DNA from: Paenibacillus graminis
Lineage (GTDB): Bacteria > Bacillota > Bacilli > Paenibacillales > Paenibacillaceae
Reading direction: 5' to 3'
Length of the DNA: 64,000 bases
Assembly (NCBI RefSeq): GCF_000758705.1
Contig: NZ_CP009287.1
Location: 62,001-126,000, forward strand
Part shown: piece after piece, positions 49,031 to 57,762 of the stretch
Numbering within the stretch: position 1 is the first letter of the stretch
Layout: every line of letters begins with the position of its first letter
Translations under genes and position numbers: made by a program
The notes under the pieces: model-generated
Databases searched by the model: none
Told to the model about the DNA's origin: nothing
Seen by the model: only the letters and a program-made list of their open reading frames with translations

Positions 49031-51103
49031 CTAATTCATCCACCAGCGTTTGATATCCTTCCACAGCGAATGCTCTTCCTTGACGTCCTCCGCCGGAGGC
49101 GTCACGGCTCCGTCAGGGGGGCTTACGGCACCGCCGGCACCGTGCTGATCGCAGTATTCTTTGGGTTCGGTCCCGCTGATAAAGGTTTCCAGCACCTTCT
49201 CGGGACAGGCTGCCGTAGCCAGCTTGCCGGATTGCGGATTTACATATACGCTGACCACTCCGTCAGGAATCGGGAAAATTTTCGGCGGAACGTTTTCCAG
49301 CGCTTTTTCTGTAAACTGGGCAAAGATCGGGGCGGCACGCCGTCCATCGGCAGTGGCAATATCCCGCCCTTTGTCATAGCCGACCCAGACCGCTGTGGAC
49401 AGCTCGGGCGTGAAGCCCACCATCCAGCCGTCGGTATCGGTAGTGCCGGTCTTTCCAGCGACAGGACGCTTGATAATGGAGGCAACGCGGTTGCCTGTAC
49501 CGCCGCTCTCGAAAACTCCCTCCATCAGCCGGGTCAGCACATACGCCGCCGCCGGCTCTACGACCTTCTCGCCGGCCGTCTGCGGGGCTTCATATAGAAG
49601 CTTTCCATTCGCATCGGTGATCTTCAGGATTGCCGTGGCCGGAAGCTTTACTCCGCCTCCGCCGATAACGGCGAATGCAGATGCCATTTCCAGCGGAGTT
49701 ACCGGCGAAGTGCCCAGAGCCAGCGAAGGTACAGTCTGCAGGGGACTGGCTATCCCCATCTTTGCCGCCATGTCAGCCACCTTATCCGCGCCAACTTTCA
49801 TAATCGTGTTCACCGCATAAATGTTGTCGGAGGCGGCAATCGCCTGGCGCATGTTGATTTCCCCCAGATATTTGTCCCCGAAGTTTTTCGGCTGATAGGT
49901 CTTGCGGTCATTATCATAGTGGAACAGTGTCGGCTGGCTGTTGAAGACGGACAGTCCCGTCATGCTCTTGGAGGACAGCGCCGTTAAGTACATGATGGGC
50001 TTAAAAGAAGACCCGGGCTGCCGTGTAGTGGCCAGTGCATGGTTGAACTGGTTGGTGCGGTAGTTTTTACCCCCGACCATGGCTTTGATATAGCCGGTAC
50101 GGGGGTCTATGGATACAAGCGCGGTCTCCAGATCGCTGGAGGCGTCCATTCCTTTCTCTACAGCGTCTTCGGCCGCCTGTTGCATATCGGGATCGAGTGT
50201 TGTGTATACATTCAATCCCCCCTGATCCAGCTCCTCGCTGCTGATATGCAGGGTGTCGGTGGCCAGGCTGCGGACATAGTCACGGAAATAAGGCGCAGCA
50301 ACAAGGGTATTCTTTTCTCCCTGTGGCTTGAAGCTTAGCGTCTCCAGCCTGGCTGCTGTTGCCTGAGCCTCAGTAATATCACCCACTTCTGTCATAGCTG
50401 CCAGAATAATCCGCTGCCGTTTCTTGGCATTGTCCATATGGGTGTAGGGGGAATAGTAGGTCGGGCCTTTGGGGATGCCGGCAAGGATCGCGCTCTCCGC
50501 CAGATCGAGGTCTGCCGCCGCTTTACCAAAATACATCTGTGAGGCCGCTTCAATGCCGTAGGCGCCATGGCCATAATAAATTTGATTCAGATACATATTC
50601 AGAATTTCGTCTTTGCTGTATTTCATCTCAAGCTGCATCGTATACAGGGCTTCCTTGGCCTTGCGGGTCCAGGTTTTCTCGTGGGAGAGGTAGAGATTGC
50701 GCGCAAGCTGCTGGGTTAGGGTGCTGGCGCCCTGCGTGCGGTCGCCTGACTCCAGATTGGCAAGCACCGCCCGCCCCATGCCTTTGACATCAAAGCCGGA
50801 GTGTTTGTAGAATTTGCGGTCCTCCACCGCAAGCGTAGCCTGTATAAGCAGCGGTGAAATCTGATTAAGTGTTACGGGTTCCCGGCTGCGGCCATCCGTA
50901 GTGAAGGTGGTCAGCACATTACCGCGGGAATCAAGCAGCTTGGAACGGATATCATCAGCAATCGGCGGGAGATCCTTGTGGTACAGGTATCCGAGCAGCC
51001 CGCCAGCCGCCAGTACACAAAGCACACTCATCACAGCCAGCAGCCGGGACAGCCGGCGGAGGCGGTGTTTGGGTTTCGGAGGGGTAACAGGTTCGCGCGG
51101 CAT
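49031..51103 (-). CDS. pbpG: Class A penicillin-binding protein PbpG-type (transglycosylase-transpeptidase)
   Basis: A 690-residue bifunctional cell wall synthase. A basic Pro-rich cytoplasmic tail is followed by a membrane segment at 20-41. The GT51 glycosyltransferase has E94 (AVEDRKFYKHSG) and QGASTLTQQLARNL. The transpeptidase has S365-x-x-K368 (QPGSSFKP), S425-D-N427 and K551-T-G. A Pro-rich C-terminal tail (AVSPPDGAVTPPAED) ends it. Nearness to ywhD supports PbpG (YwhE), which in B. subtilis helps build spore peptidoglycan under SigF. I could not verify a SigF promoter. Confidence 0.92.
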   Translation of the reverse strand: MPREPVTPPKPKHRLRRLSRLLAVMSVLCVLAAGGLLGYLYHKDLPPIADDIRSKLLDSRGNVLTTFTTDGRSREPVTLNQISPLLIQATLAVEDRKFYKHSGFDVKGMGRAVLANLESGDRTQGASTLTQQLARNLYLSHEKTWTRKAKEALYTMQLEMKYSKDEILNMYLNQIYYGHGAYGIEAASQMYFGKAAADLDLAESAILAGIPKGPTYYSPYTHMDNAKKRQRIILAAMTEVGDITEAQATAARLETLSFKPQGEKNTLVAAPYFRDYVRSLATDTLHISSEELDQGGLNVYTTLDPDMQQAAEDAVEKGMDASSDLETALVSIDPRTGYIKAMVGGKNYRTNQFNHALATTRQPGSSFKPIMYLTALSSKSMTGLSVFNSQPTLFHYDNDRKTYQPKNFGDKYLGEINMRQAIAASDNIYAVNTIMKVGADKVADMAAKMGIASPLQTVPSLALGTSPVTPLEMASAFAVIGGGGVKLPATAILKITDANGKLLYEAPQTAGEKVVEPAAAYVLTRLMEGVFESGGTGNRVASIIKRPVAGKTGTTDTDGWMVGFTPELSTAVWVGYDKGRDIATADGRRAAPIFAQFTEKALENVPPKIFPIPDGVVSVYVNPQSGKLATAACPEKVLETFISGTEPKEYCDQHGAGGAVSPPDGAVTPPAEDVKEEHSLWKDIKRWWMN

Positions 51104-51266
51104 GACATCAGGCTCCTTTTATTGGTTTGGCTTGTCAATTCTCATTATGGGGAAGGAAGGGCCTGGATATTCATAGCGGCCTGAGGTCTTGCCCGAAAAG
51201 GCTGGCGTTTCACCATACCGGTCCAAGTAGTAACCAAATTGTTGTCAGATTGTGACTTTATTCGGG

Positions 51267-51296
51267 TTGCTAGAGGAAGGGATGGAGCAGTATAAC
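51267..51296 (+). promoter_or_regulatory. Promoter candidate for the secreted propeller gene
   Basis: TTGCTA (51267-51272), 18 bp, TATAAC (51291-51296), about 50 bases before the ATG. Confidence 0.5.
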
Positions 51297-51348
51297 AGAG
51301 TAGTGGCTTTAGGAATGGCTAGATCATTAAGGAGGTGGGGATGAAACT

Positions 51349-52533
51349 ATGAATTGGACTAAAAAAATATATCAAGGGCGGTTGGCCCTTCTGTCGGCAG
51401 TTCTTTTGGCGGCATCTGCGTGGGGAGTCTCCGCTTCGTCGGTACATGCCGCCCCTTCACAGGCGGCAACAGTGTGCGGCACCGGAGATCATGGATTGCT
51501 CCGGAAGCTGCAGGCGGAGCATGCCGCACCAGGGGCATCCCCGCTGAGCTTTTCCGATGTGCAATTTCTGAGTGCTGATACCGGCCGGGCGGCAGGCAAC
51601 GGATTCATGATTGGAACCTCCGATGGCGGCTGCCACTTTCAGGAGATCTATAAGGGACAGTGGAGTTTCAAGCAGATTGATTTTCCGGACAATGTTCATG
51701 GCTGGGCCCTGGCTTCCGTAAAGGATACAGCGGCAGCCTACCTCATTGCCACCGCGGATGGCGGCTCTACCTGGCAACGGTTGACGGATAAGGCAAATGC
51801 CTTCGACAGAATTGACTTTAAGGACAGCAAACACGGCTTCGGCTACAGCCTGTCCTCAACCTACTACACGAAGGATGGAGGGCGCACCTGGCGTCTCATC
51901 CCGACTCCCGCCAATACACGCGGTGCGGAGTTTACCAGCGCTAGCAGCGGGTATGCGGTTGTAGTTGCCCCTGGGGCCGGCTACCGGATCATGAAAACCT
52001 CCGATGGAGGGGCCACTTGGTCTCTTTCGCTAAAATCGGCTTTTGCCTATCCTGAGTCCGGACGGGTATATGCAAACGGTGATCAGGTATACGCTCTGCT
52101 GTACGGCGGATCAGGGATGTCGCAGACGTCCTACTCGCTCTATGCCAGCAGCAACAAGGGTAAAAGCTGGAGCCGTGTCATTGCACAGGACACTGCCGGC
52201 GGCGGGCCTGCACCGGGCAGTGGCGCTGCTCAACTGACAACGGGTCCGGCTTCCGGCAAGCCGGGCAATATGCAGCTGGTCGGCAACAGCGCCGCTTTTC
52301 TGTTCGGCTTCTCTCCGGCAGGCGAGAAGGTAGCCGTTGGACGTACCTATAACGGCGGCAAGAAGTGGACCAATCTTCCGGCGATCCCGGGTTATGACGG
52401 GCTCATCTCCTTCACAGGGGCTGCAGAAGGCTGGATGGCCGTCCGGGGACAGGATGCTTCTTCCCTGTATAGTACGGGGGATGGCGGTGCGACCTGGAAG
52501 CTGAAATTCGCTTTTGAGGAGACAGAGCAATAG
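51349..52533 (+). CDS. Secreted BNR/YCF48-like beta-propeller protein
   Basis: A 394-residue exported protein: signal peptide about 1-34 (VHAAP), then repeated blades with Asp-box turns: TSDGGCHF, TADGGSTW, TKDGGRTW, TSDGGATW, SSNKGKSW, TYNGGKKW and STGDGGATW. This is the sialidase/YCF48-like propeller pattern with six or seven blades. There is no catalytic motif of sialidase (no Arg triad visible), so a binding or scaffold role is more likely than hydrolysis. An acceptable promoter (TTGCTA, 18 bp, TATAAC) is at 51267-51296. A terminator follows at 52592. Confidence 0.82.
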   Translation: MNWTKKIYQGRLALLSAVLLAASAWGVSASSVHAAPSQAATVCGTGDHGLLRKLQAEHAAPGASPLSFSDVQFLSADTGRAAGNGFMIGTSDGGCHFQEIYKGQWSFKQIDFPDNVHGWALASVKDTAAAYLIATADGGSTWQRLTDKANAFDRIDFKDSKHGFGYSLSSTYYTKDGGRTWRLIPTPANTRGAEFTSASSGYAVVVAPGAGYRIMKTSDGGATWSLSLKSAFAYPESGRVYANGDQVYALLYGGSGMSQTSYSLYASSNKGKSWSRVIAQDTAGGGPAPGSGAAQLTTGPASGKPGNMQLVGNSAAFLFGFSPAGEKVAVGRTYNGGKKWTNLPAIPGYDGLISFTGAAEGWMAVRGQDASSLYSTGDGGATWKLKFAFEETEQ

Positions 52534-52591
52534 GCTGTGGTTCCACTGTGTAGCAAATGGATGGAGAAATATGCCTATCCTTTGCAAGCAG

Positions 52592-52622
52592 AAGCGGCTC
52601 CATCACTGGAGCTGCTTTTTTG
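52592..52622 (+). terminator. Terminator after the propeller gene
   Basis: AGCGGCTCCA pairs with TGGAGCTGCT (one G-U) around TCAC and is followed by a T run. The remaining bases to 52899 hold only a promoter candidate (extended -10 TGGTAAAAT at 52837-52845). Confidence 0.85.
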
Positions 52623-52899
52623 TACATCCGCCTCATTTTTACATTGTACAGATGAAAGGCGAACCTGGAGTCTGCCTGGAAAGTCTTATTTATACCGGCT
52701 ATACATGGTTATGTAAAACATGTTCATAAGCGGTGAAGACGCCGGGGATAAAGAACTGTTTGAGAATTAGAACCCGATGTCCTTGCGTCAAAGCGGTAAG
52801 AGCCATTTCCCTGATGTGTGATTTTGGGGTCCGTTATGGTAAAATTTTAGGTACTTTAACGAATGACCGCCCATCTTACGATTAGGAGGACTGCCGCCC

Positions 52900-53757
52900 A
52901 TGGCCTTTCGCGTATCCGCTGTCCAGTACCATTTGCATACTGTCTCCTCCTTCAGGGAGTTTGCCGCCGAGTGCGAGCATTATATCAAAACCGCCGAAGA
53001 GTACGGTGCGGAGTTCATCCTGTTCCCCGAATTTTTGACGACACAGCTGATGTCCATTGGCGATGAACAGGGAAACGTTCTCACGATAGAGGATTTGCCG
53101 CAGTTTACAGACCGTTACCGGGAGTTGTTTGCCGGGTTTGCCCAAAAATATGCTGTGCATATCATTGGCGGGACCCATGTGCTGCGCCGGAATGGTAAGC
53201 TCTATAATGTGGCGCATCTTTTTTATCCGGACGGGAGAATTGCCGAACAGGCTAAGCTGCACATCACGCCAGCTGAAGTAGAGGGCTGGAATATGGGAGC
53301 GGGGGAAGGGCTGGAGGTGTTCCAGACAGACAAAGGAACCATCGCCATGCTGACCTGCTACGATATTGAATTTCCGGAGATTGTGCGGATGGCCAGAGCC
53401 AAAGGGGCGGATGTGATCTTCTGCCCTTCCTGCACAGATGACCGCCATGGCTTTCACCGGGTAAGATATACCAGTCACGCCCGGGCGATAGAAAATCAAG
53501 TCTACGTCGTGCTGACAGGCACCGTAGGCTCACTGCCTACCGTGGACCTGATGCGGGCGAACTTTGGCCAGGCTGCGGTGATCACGCCCAATGATATTCC
53601 GTTCCCTCCACAGGGTCTGCTGGCCGAGGGTGAAATTAACGGCGATATGATCATTACCGCTGATCTGGATCTGGATCTGCTGTACCGGGTTCGTGAACGC
53701 GGATCTGTAACGACTTGGCGGGACCGCCGGACGGATTTGTACACAGACTGGACGTAA
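52900..53757 (+). CDS. Carbon-nitrogen hydrolase (nitrilase superfamily)
   Basis: A 285-residue cytoplasmic amidase-type enzyme. The catalytic triad is E44 (LFPEFLT), K119 (QAKLHITPAE) and C153 (LTCYDIEFPE), with the normal spacing. FCPSCTDDRHGFHRVR and ENQVYVV follow. The sequence style matches the hydrolase part of YhcX-type proteins, in which a GNAT domain is fused to the hydrolase. Here a separate GNAT gene follows after 15 bases. The substrate is not known. GGAGGA lies about 11 bases before the ATG. Confidence 0.9.
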   Translation: MAFRVSAVQYHLHTVSSFREFAAECEHYIKTAEEYGAEFILFPEFLTTQLMSIGDEQGNVLTIEDLPQFTDRYRELFAGFAQKYAVHIIGGTHVLRRNGKLYNVAHLFYPDGRIAEQAKLHITPAEVEGWNMGAGEGLEVFQTDKGTIAMLTCYDIEFPEIVRMARAKGADVIFCPSCTDDRHGFHRVRYTSHARAIENQVYVVLTGTVGSLPTVDLMRANFGQAAVITPNDIPFPPQGLLAEGEINGDMIITADLDLDLLYRVRERGSVTTWRDRRTDLYTDWT

Positions 53758-53772
53758 GGGGGAAGAAGAGCG

Positions 53773-54441
53773 ATGTATCACAAGACTTTCTACGCTTTTG
53801 ACGGCAAAACCCCGGTGCCTGCGTTAATCCGTTCTTATACCGAGGCTGATTTTGCGGAATTGATCACCATTCAGTCCGAAGCTTTTCCGCCCCCCTATCC
53901 CGCTGAACTGTGGTGGAACCGGGAGCAGCTGCTGAATCATGTGACTCTTTTCCCGGAAGGTGCTTTATGTGTAGAGGTCAACGGGGAGCTGGCAGGCTCA
54001 GTAACGGGTCTGAAAATCCATTTCGACCCTGAGGCTCCGGCTCTTCAGCATACCTGGTCAGAGGTTACCGCCGATGGATATATTACAACACACCAGCCGG
54101 ACGGAAATACATTGTATATCGCCGATCTGTGCGTCCGCCCCAAACACCGCAAGCTGGGGCTGGGCAAAGAGCTGGTGCAGTCGCTGTACCATGCTGTGGT
54201 GGAGCAGAAGCTGGATCGGCTGCTGGGAGCGGGCCGAATGCCCGGCTATCATCTTCAGGCCTCCAGGATGTCAGCGGAGGAGTATTTGGCTGGAGTGGTG
54301 GCCGGGAAGTGGTCTGATCCTGTAGTTACTTTCCTGCTGCGCTGCGGGCGGTCACCGGTCGGGGTAGTGGCTGATTATCTGGAAGATGAGGAGTCGGGTA
54401 ATTATGCTGCACTCATGGAGTGGCGTAATCCTTTTATATAA
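53773..54441 (+). CDS. GNAT family N-acetyltransferase, first of two
   Basis: A 222-residue GNAT protein. TEADFAELITIQSEAFPPPYP near the N-terminus, LFPEGALCVEVNGELAGSVTGL as strands 2-3 and YIADLCVRPKHRKLGLGKELVQSL with the acetyl-CoA loop are typical. A GRMPGYH segment with YLAGVVAGKWSDPVVTFLLRCG resembles the GNAT half of nitrilase-GNAT fusion proteins. It lies 15 bases after the hydrolase gene, so the two probably act in one pathway. The substrate is unknown. Confidence 0.87.
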   Translation: MYHKTFYAFDGKTPVPALIRSYTEADFAELITIQSEAFPPPYPAELWWNREQLLNHVTLFPEGALCVEVNGELAGSVTGLKIHFDPEAPALQHTWSEVTADGYITTHQPDGNTLYIADLCVRPKHRKLGLGKELVQSLYHAVVEQKLDRLLGAGRMPGYHLQASRMSAEEYLAGVVAGKWSDPVVTFLLRCGRSPVGVVADYLEDEESGNYAALMEWRNPFI

Positions 54442-54475
54442 GTAATGAAACCTGTTTCAGAAGCGGAGGAGATGC

Positions 54476-55150
54476 TTGAGTATGGAGTATAGCAGAATTA
54501 CGAGTGTCACGGACCCTTTGTTCAGACAAGTACATAACCTGCTGTCAGAAGTATTCCCACCTGAAGAGGTGCTTGAATACAGTTTATGGAAGGAACCGCT
54601 GGAAGATCCGGGTATCCGTGTGTTTGCTGCTGTGCATGAAGGTTCGGTTGTAGGCACCACGGAATACCGTTACTACAGCGACTGGAATGTGGCGATGACC
54701 GATTTCACCATTATAGGCCGTGAGGGCCTGGGAGTCGGCCGCTTTCTGGCGCAGCGCCGCCTGAACGACCTGCAGAAGCTGGCGGCTGACAACGGCAAGG
54801 AGCTGTTTGGCATGTTTGCCGAGATTTATGATCCGTACCGGGTAGAGTATGCTTTTGGCGGCATTAAGCCCATGGACCCTTTTGTCCGCCGCGAGGTGCT
54901 GTCGCATTTGGGCTATAAGCGTCTCGACCTCCCTTACGTTCATCCTTCATGGCAGGGAGATGGTGAAGCGGTATCAGGTCTGGATCTGTGTTTTATGCCC
55001 GGGGATGAGAACTTGGAGCAGATAGAGGCGGCTTTGGTTGCCAATTTTCTGACCCGCTATTACGCAGTGCTTGCGGATAAGCCGGAAGTCTGGACGTCCA
55101 TGGTAGAGCGGCTTAAGAGCAGAGACACGGTGCCATTGCTGCCTTTGTAG
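54476..55150 (+). CDS. GNAT-like acetyltransferase, second of two
   Basis: A 224-residue protein with a GNAT-like fold: FAAVHEGSVVGTTEYRYYSD as the central hairpin and EGLGVGRFLAQRRLNDLQKLA in place of the acetyl-CoA loop, though the loop glycines are only partly typical. It follows the first GNAT gene by 34 bases on the same strand, in a probable three-gene operon with the hydrolase. TTG at 54476 (SD GGAGGAG) is chosen; ATG at 54482 also fits. I cannot name the substrate. Confidence 0.75.
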   Translation: MSMEYSRITSVTDPLFRQVHNLLSEVFPPEEVLEYSLWKEPLEDPGIRVFAAVHEGSVVGTTEYRYYSDWNVAMTDFTIIGREGLGVGRFLAQRRLNDLQKLAADNGKELFGMFAEIYDPYRVEYAFGGIKPMDPFVRREVLSHLGYKRLDLPYVHPSWQGDGEAVSGLDLCFMPGDENLEQIEAALVANFLTRYYAVLADKPEVWTSMVERLKSRDTVPLLPL

Positions 55151-55264
55151 GTATTTTTTAGAGACTATAGCCATTGAATTGCCCTCCCGATCTGGATATA
55201 GTGTACAATGGGAAAGCGAATATGCCTAAGATGAATATAAGTATGAACAAGCGAGGAACGTGTG

Positions 55265-55708
55265 ATGACTGAATTAGTGTCCGACAAATACAGCGTATCC
55301 GTAATACTGGAGAGCGTGCAGGGCGGGGAACGGAATGTGGTGCACGCAGCAGGCGAGGTCATCGCCAGAGGCAACCAGCTCTATCTCCGTTATGAAGAGA
55401 CGCAGCCGGGACCCAAGGACGAGGCGGTTTCAGTCCGCACCACCGTCAAGATTACGGACAGCGGGCTGAAGCTGATCCGTCATGGCGGCGTCCAGTCGGA
55501 GCAATCCTTTGAGCCGGGACAACGTCTGCCGGGATTCTACCGCTCGCCATATACACAATTCAATCTCTCTACAGACACCCGGAAGCTGGATGTGAAGCGC
55601 GCTGGAAGATCGCTTGAGGTTTCTTGGGAATATGATCTCTACGTGTACGGGGAATTATCGGGACAGTTCGCTATAAGTTTGCATATACAGGAGGAACCAC
55701 AATCATGA
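55265..55708 (+). CDS. ywiB: DUF1934 (YwiB) family beta-barrel protein
   Basis: A 147-residue calycin-like beta-barrel protein, homologous in order and pattern to YwiB of B. subtilis, which also precedes argS. The sequence alternates strands (YSVSVILESVQGGERN, LYLRYEETQ, VRTTVKITDSGLKLIRHG and YDLYVYGELSGQFAISLHI). The role is unknown. The ATG at 55265 has GAGGAA 8 bases upstream; a GTG at 55262 is too near. Its stop overlaps the argS ATG, so argS translation is coupled to it. Confidence 0.87.
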   Translation: MTELVSDKYSVSVILESVQGGERNVVHAAGEVIARGNQLYLRYEETQPGPKDEAVSVRTTVKITDSGLKLIRHGGVQSEQSFEPGQRLPGFYRSPYTQFNLSTDTRKLDVKRAGRSLEVSWEYDLYVYGELSGQFAISLHIQEEPQS

Positions 55709-57390
55709 CACAAAGCCAAAACCCGCTTCAGTTAGCCAATGAAAGGTTAAGGGAAGCGATAAGGGAAGCGATTATCACCGCTGGACTGGTCACCAGAGAG
55801 GAGCTTCCGGCGATTGTGCTGGAAGTGCCGAAAGACAAAGCCCATGGCGACCTGGCGACCAATGCTGCGATGCAGCTCACCAAGATTGCCAAACGCAATC
55901 CGCGGCAGATTGCCGAAGCGATTATAGAGCATCTGGACAAGAGCTCTGCTTCTATTGAAAAGGCTGAGATCGCCGGACCGGGCTTCATCAACTTTACGCT
56001 GTCCAAAAGCTACCTCTACCCGGTGATCGCCCTCGCGGCCGAACAGGGTGACAATTATGGCCGCATCCATGCAGGCCAGGGCCTCAAGGTTGAAATGGAG
56101 TTTGTCAGCGCCAACCCTACCGGCAGCCTTCACCTGGGGCATGCCCGCGGGGCTGCTGTCGGCGACGCGCTCTGCAACGTGCTGGATTTTGCCGGCTACG
56201 AGGTAACCCGCGAGTATTACATCAATGATGCCGGAAACCAGGTCGCCAACTTGTGCAAATCCATCGAAACCCGCTACCTTCAGGAGCTGGGCCAGCCGGC
56301 GGAAATGCCGGAGGACGGCTATCATGGCGAGGACATCAAGGGTTTTGCCAAAGAGCTGGTGGCTGAAAAGGGAGACACTCTGCTGTCCATGACACCAGGC
56401 GACCGGGCGGCATTCTTCCGCACCTATGGTCTGACCAAGGAGCTGGACAAAATCAAACGGGACCTCACCCGCTTCCGCGTCGGCTTCGATATCTGGTTCA
56501 GTGAAACCTCGCTGTACGAGAACGGTGAAGTGCTGCGTTCCCTGGATGAGCTGCGTGACCGCGGTGAAGTCTACGAGCAAGATGGAGCCACCTGGCTGCA
56601 AACGACCAAATACGGCGACGACAAGGACCGCGTGTTGATCAAGAACGACGGGACCTACACCTATCTGACGCCGGATATCGCCTATCACAACGACAAATAC
56701 GGCCGGGGCTACGATAAAATGATCAACATTTGGGGCGCCGACCACCACGGTTATATCCCCCGGATGAAGGCGGCCATGTCGGCACTTGGCAATGATCCGG
56801 AGAAGCTGGTTGTGCTGATCGCCCAAATGGTCAGCCTCTTCCAGAACGGCGAAAAGGTCAAAATGTCCAAACGTACGGGCAAAGCGGTGACGATGGAAGA
56901 CCTGATGGACGAAGTGGGCATCGACGCTATCCGTTATTTCTTCACCATGCGCAGCATGGATTCACATCTGGACTTCGATATGGACCTGGCCATTTCCACG
57001 TCCAATGAGAATCCTGTATTCTATGTGCAGTACGCGCATGCACGGATCTGCAGCATTTTCCGCCAGGCGGAGGAGCAGGGGATTGTGCTGCCTGATTTTG
57101 CCGAAATCGACTATACCAAGCTGACCGCTGAACATGAATATGATCTCCTGCGCAAAATCGGCGAATTGCCGGCGGAGATCGAGATTGCCGCAAGCAGCTA
57201 TGCACCACACCGCCTGATCCGCTATGTGTACGATCTGGCTTCGCTGTTCCACAGCTACTACAAAGCGGAGCGCGTCATCACCGAAGATGCCGCCCAGACC
57301 GTAGCCCGCCTTGCCCTGCTGGGCGCGGCGCGGACCACAATCGCCAACGTGCTGCGCCTCGTTGGTGTTACCGCACCGGACCGGATGTAA
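55705..57390 (+). CDS. argS: Arginyl-tRNA synthetase
   Basis: A 561-residue class I synthetase that charges tRNA-Arg. The N-terminal Add-1 domain (about 1-110) recognises the D-loop. The class I signature is PTGSLHLGHARGAAVGD near residue 135 (HIGH form HLGH) and the second signature is KMSKRTGKAV near 393. The C-terminal anticodon domain has the Arg-type DALRY-like block (YDLLRKIGELPAEIEIAA, then HRLIRYVYDLA). A strong terminator follows. The upstream gene is ywiB, as in B. subtilis. Confidence 0.96.
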   Translation: MTQSQNPLQLANERLREAIREAIITAGLVTREELPAIVLEVPKDKAHGDLATNAAMQLTKIAKRNPRQIAEAIIEHLDKSSASIEKAEIAGPGFINFTLSKSYLYPVIALAAEQGDNYGRIHAGQGLKVEMEFVSANPTGSLHLGHARGAAVGDALCNVLDFAGYEVTREYYINDAGNQVANLCKSIETRYLQELGQPAEMPEDGYHGEDIKGFAKELVAEKGDTLLSMTPGDRAAFFRTYGLTKELDKIKRDLTRFRVGFDIWFSETSLYENGEVLRSLDELRDRGEVYEQDGATWLQTTKYGDDKDRVLIKNDGTYTYLTPDIAYHNDKYGRGYDKMINIWGADHHGYIPRMKAAMSALGNDPEKLVVLIAQMVSLFQNGEKVKMSKRTGKAVTMEDLMDEVGIDAIRYFFTMRSMDSHLDFDMDLAISTSNENPVFYVQYAHARICSIFRQAEEQGIVLPDFAEIDYTKLTAEHEYDLLRKIGELPAEIEIAASSYAPHRLIRYVYDLASLFHSYYKAERVITEDAAQTVARLALLGAARTTIANVLRLVGVTAPDRM

Positions 57391-57402
57391 CCGTCCGGTT
57401 TC

Positions 57403-57450
57403 ACCAAAAGCTCCGCCCCGTGTGATTGGGCGGAGCTTTTGGTTTTGTTT
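57403..57450 (+). terminator. Terminator after argS
   Basis: CCAAAAGCTCCGCCC pairs perfectly with GGGCGGAGCTTTTGG and is followed by TTTTGTTT. Confidence 0.93.
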
Positions 57451-57457
57451 AGGATAC

Positions 57458-57560
57458 TATACAATGCCCCAAAATATAGGGATATCTCGGAAGCACAGAG
57501 GATATATGCGGTGCATAGGAGGGTTGGGCTCCATCAGCGTAATGAATCGGAAAAGACGAC
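57458..57560 (+). repeat. Dispersed intergenic repeat, copy B
   Basis: The second copy of the element seen at 22341-22445, again right after a terminator: TATACAATGCCC at its left end and, 58 bases further, TAGGAGG, TGGGCTCCATCAGCG, AATGAA and CGGA. A short tandem-like repeat, TGATCCTTTTTCCAACTT and TGGTCCTTTTTCCACTTGG, follows at about 57572-57643. No gene is seen in 57451-57762. Confidence 0.65.
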
Positions 57561-57762
57561 ATGAGCTGAATTAGTGATCCTTTTTCCAACTTAGGCCGTG
57601 GAGATCCGTGTGCAGGGCCAATTAATGGTCCTTTTTCCACTTGGAATTGCCGCCGGATTCATGCAGGGTCCTCCAGGCAAACGCCACTCCCGGCAAGCGG
57701 TGCGCCCGTGACCCGCCCAAGGCCGCCGGCGGCTCCTTGCGGGCTGCGGGCGGCTGCCGCCG

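Noticed and set aside
55747..56826. 359-codon open frame antisense to argS
   Set aside because: It is a codon-bias shadow of argS without SD or domain.
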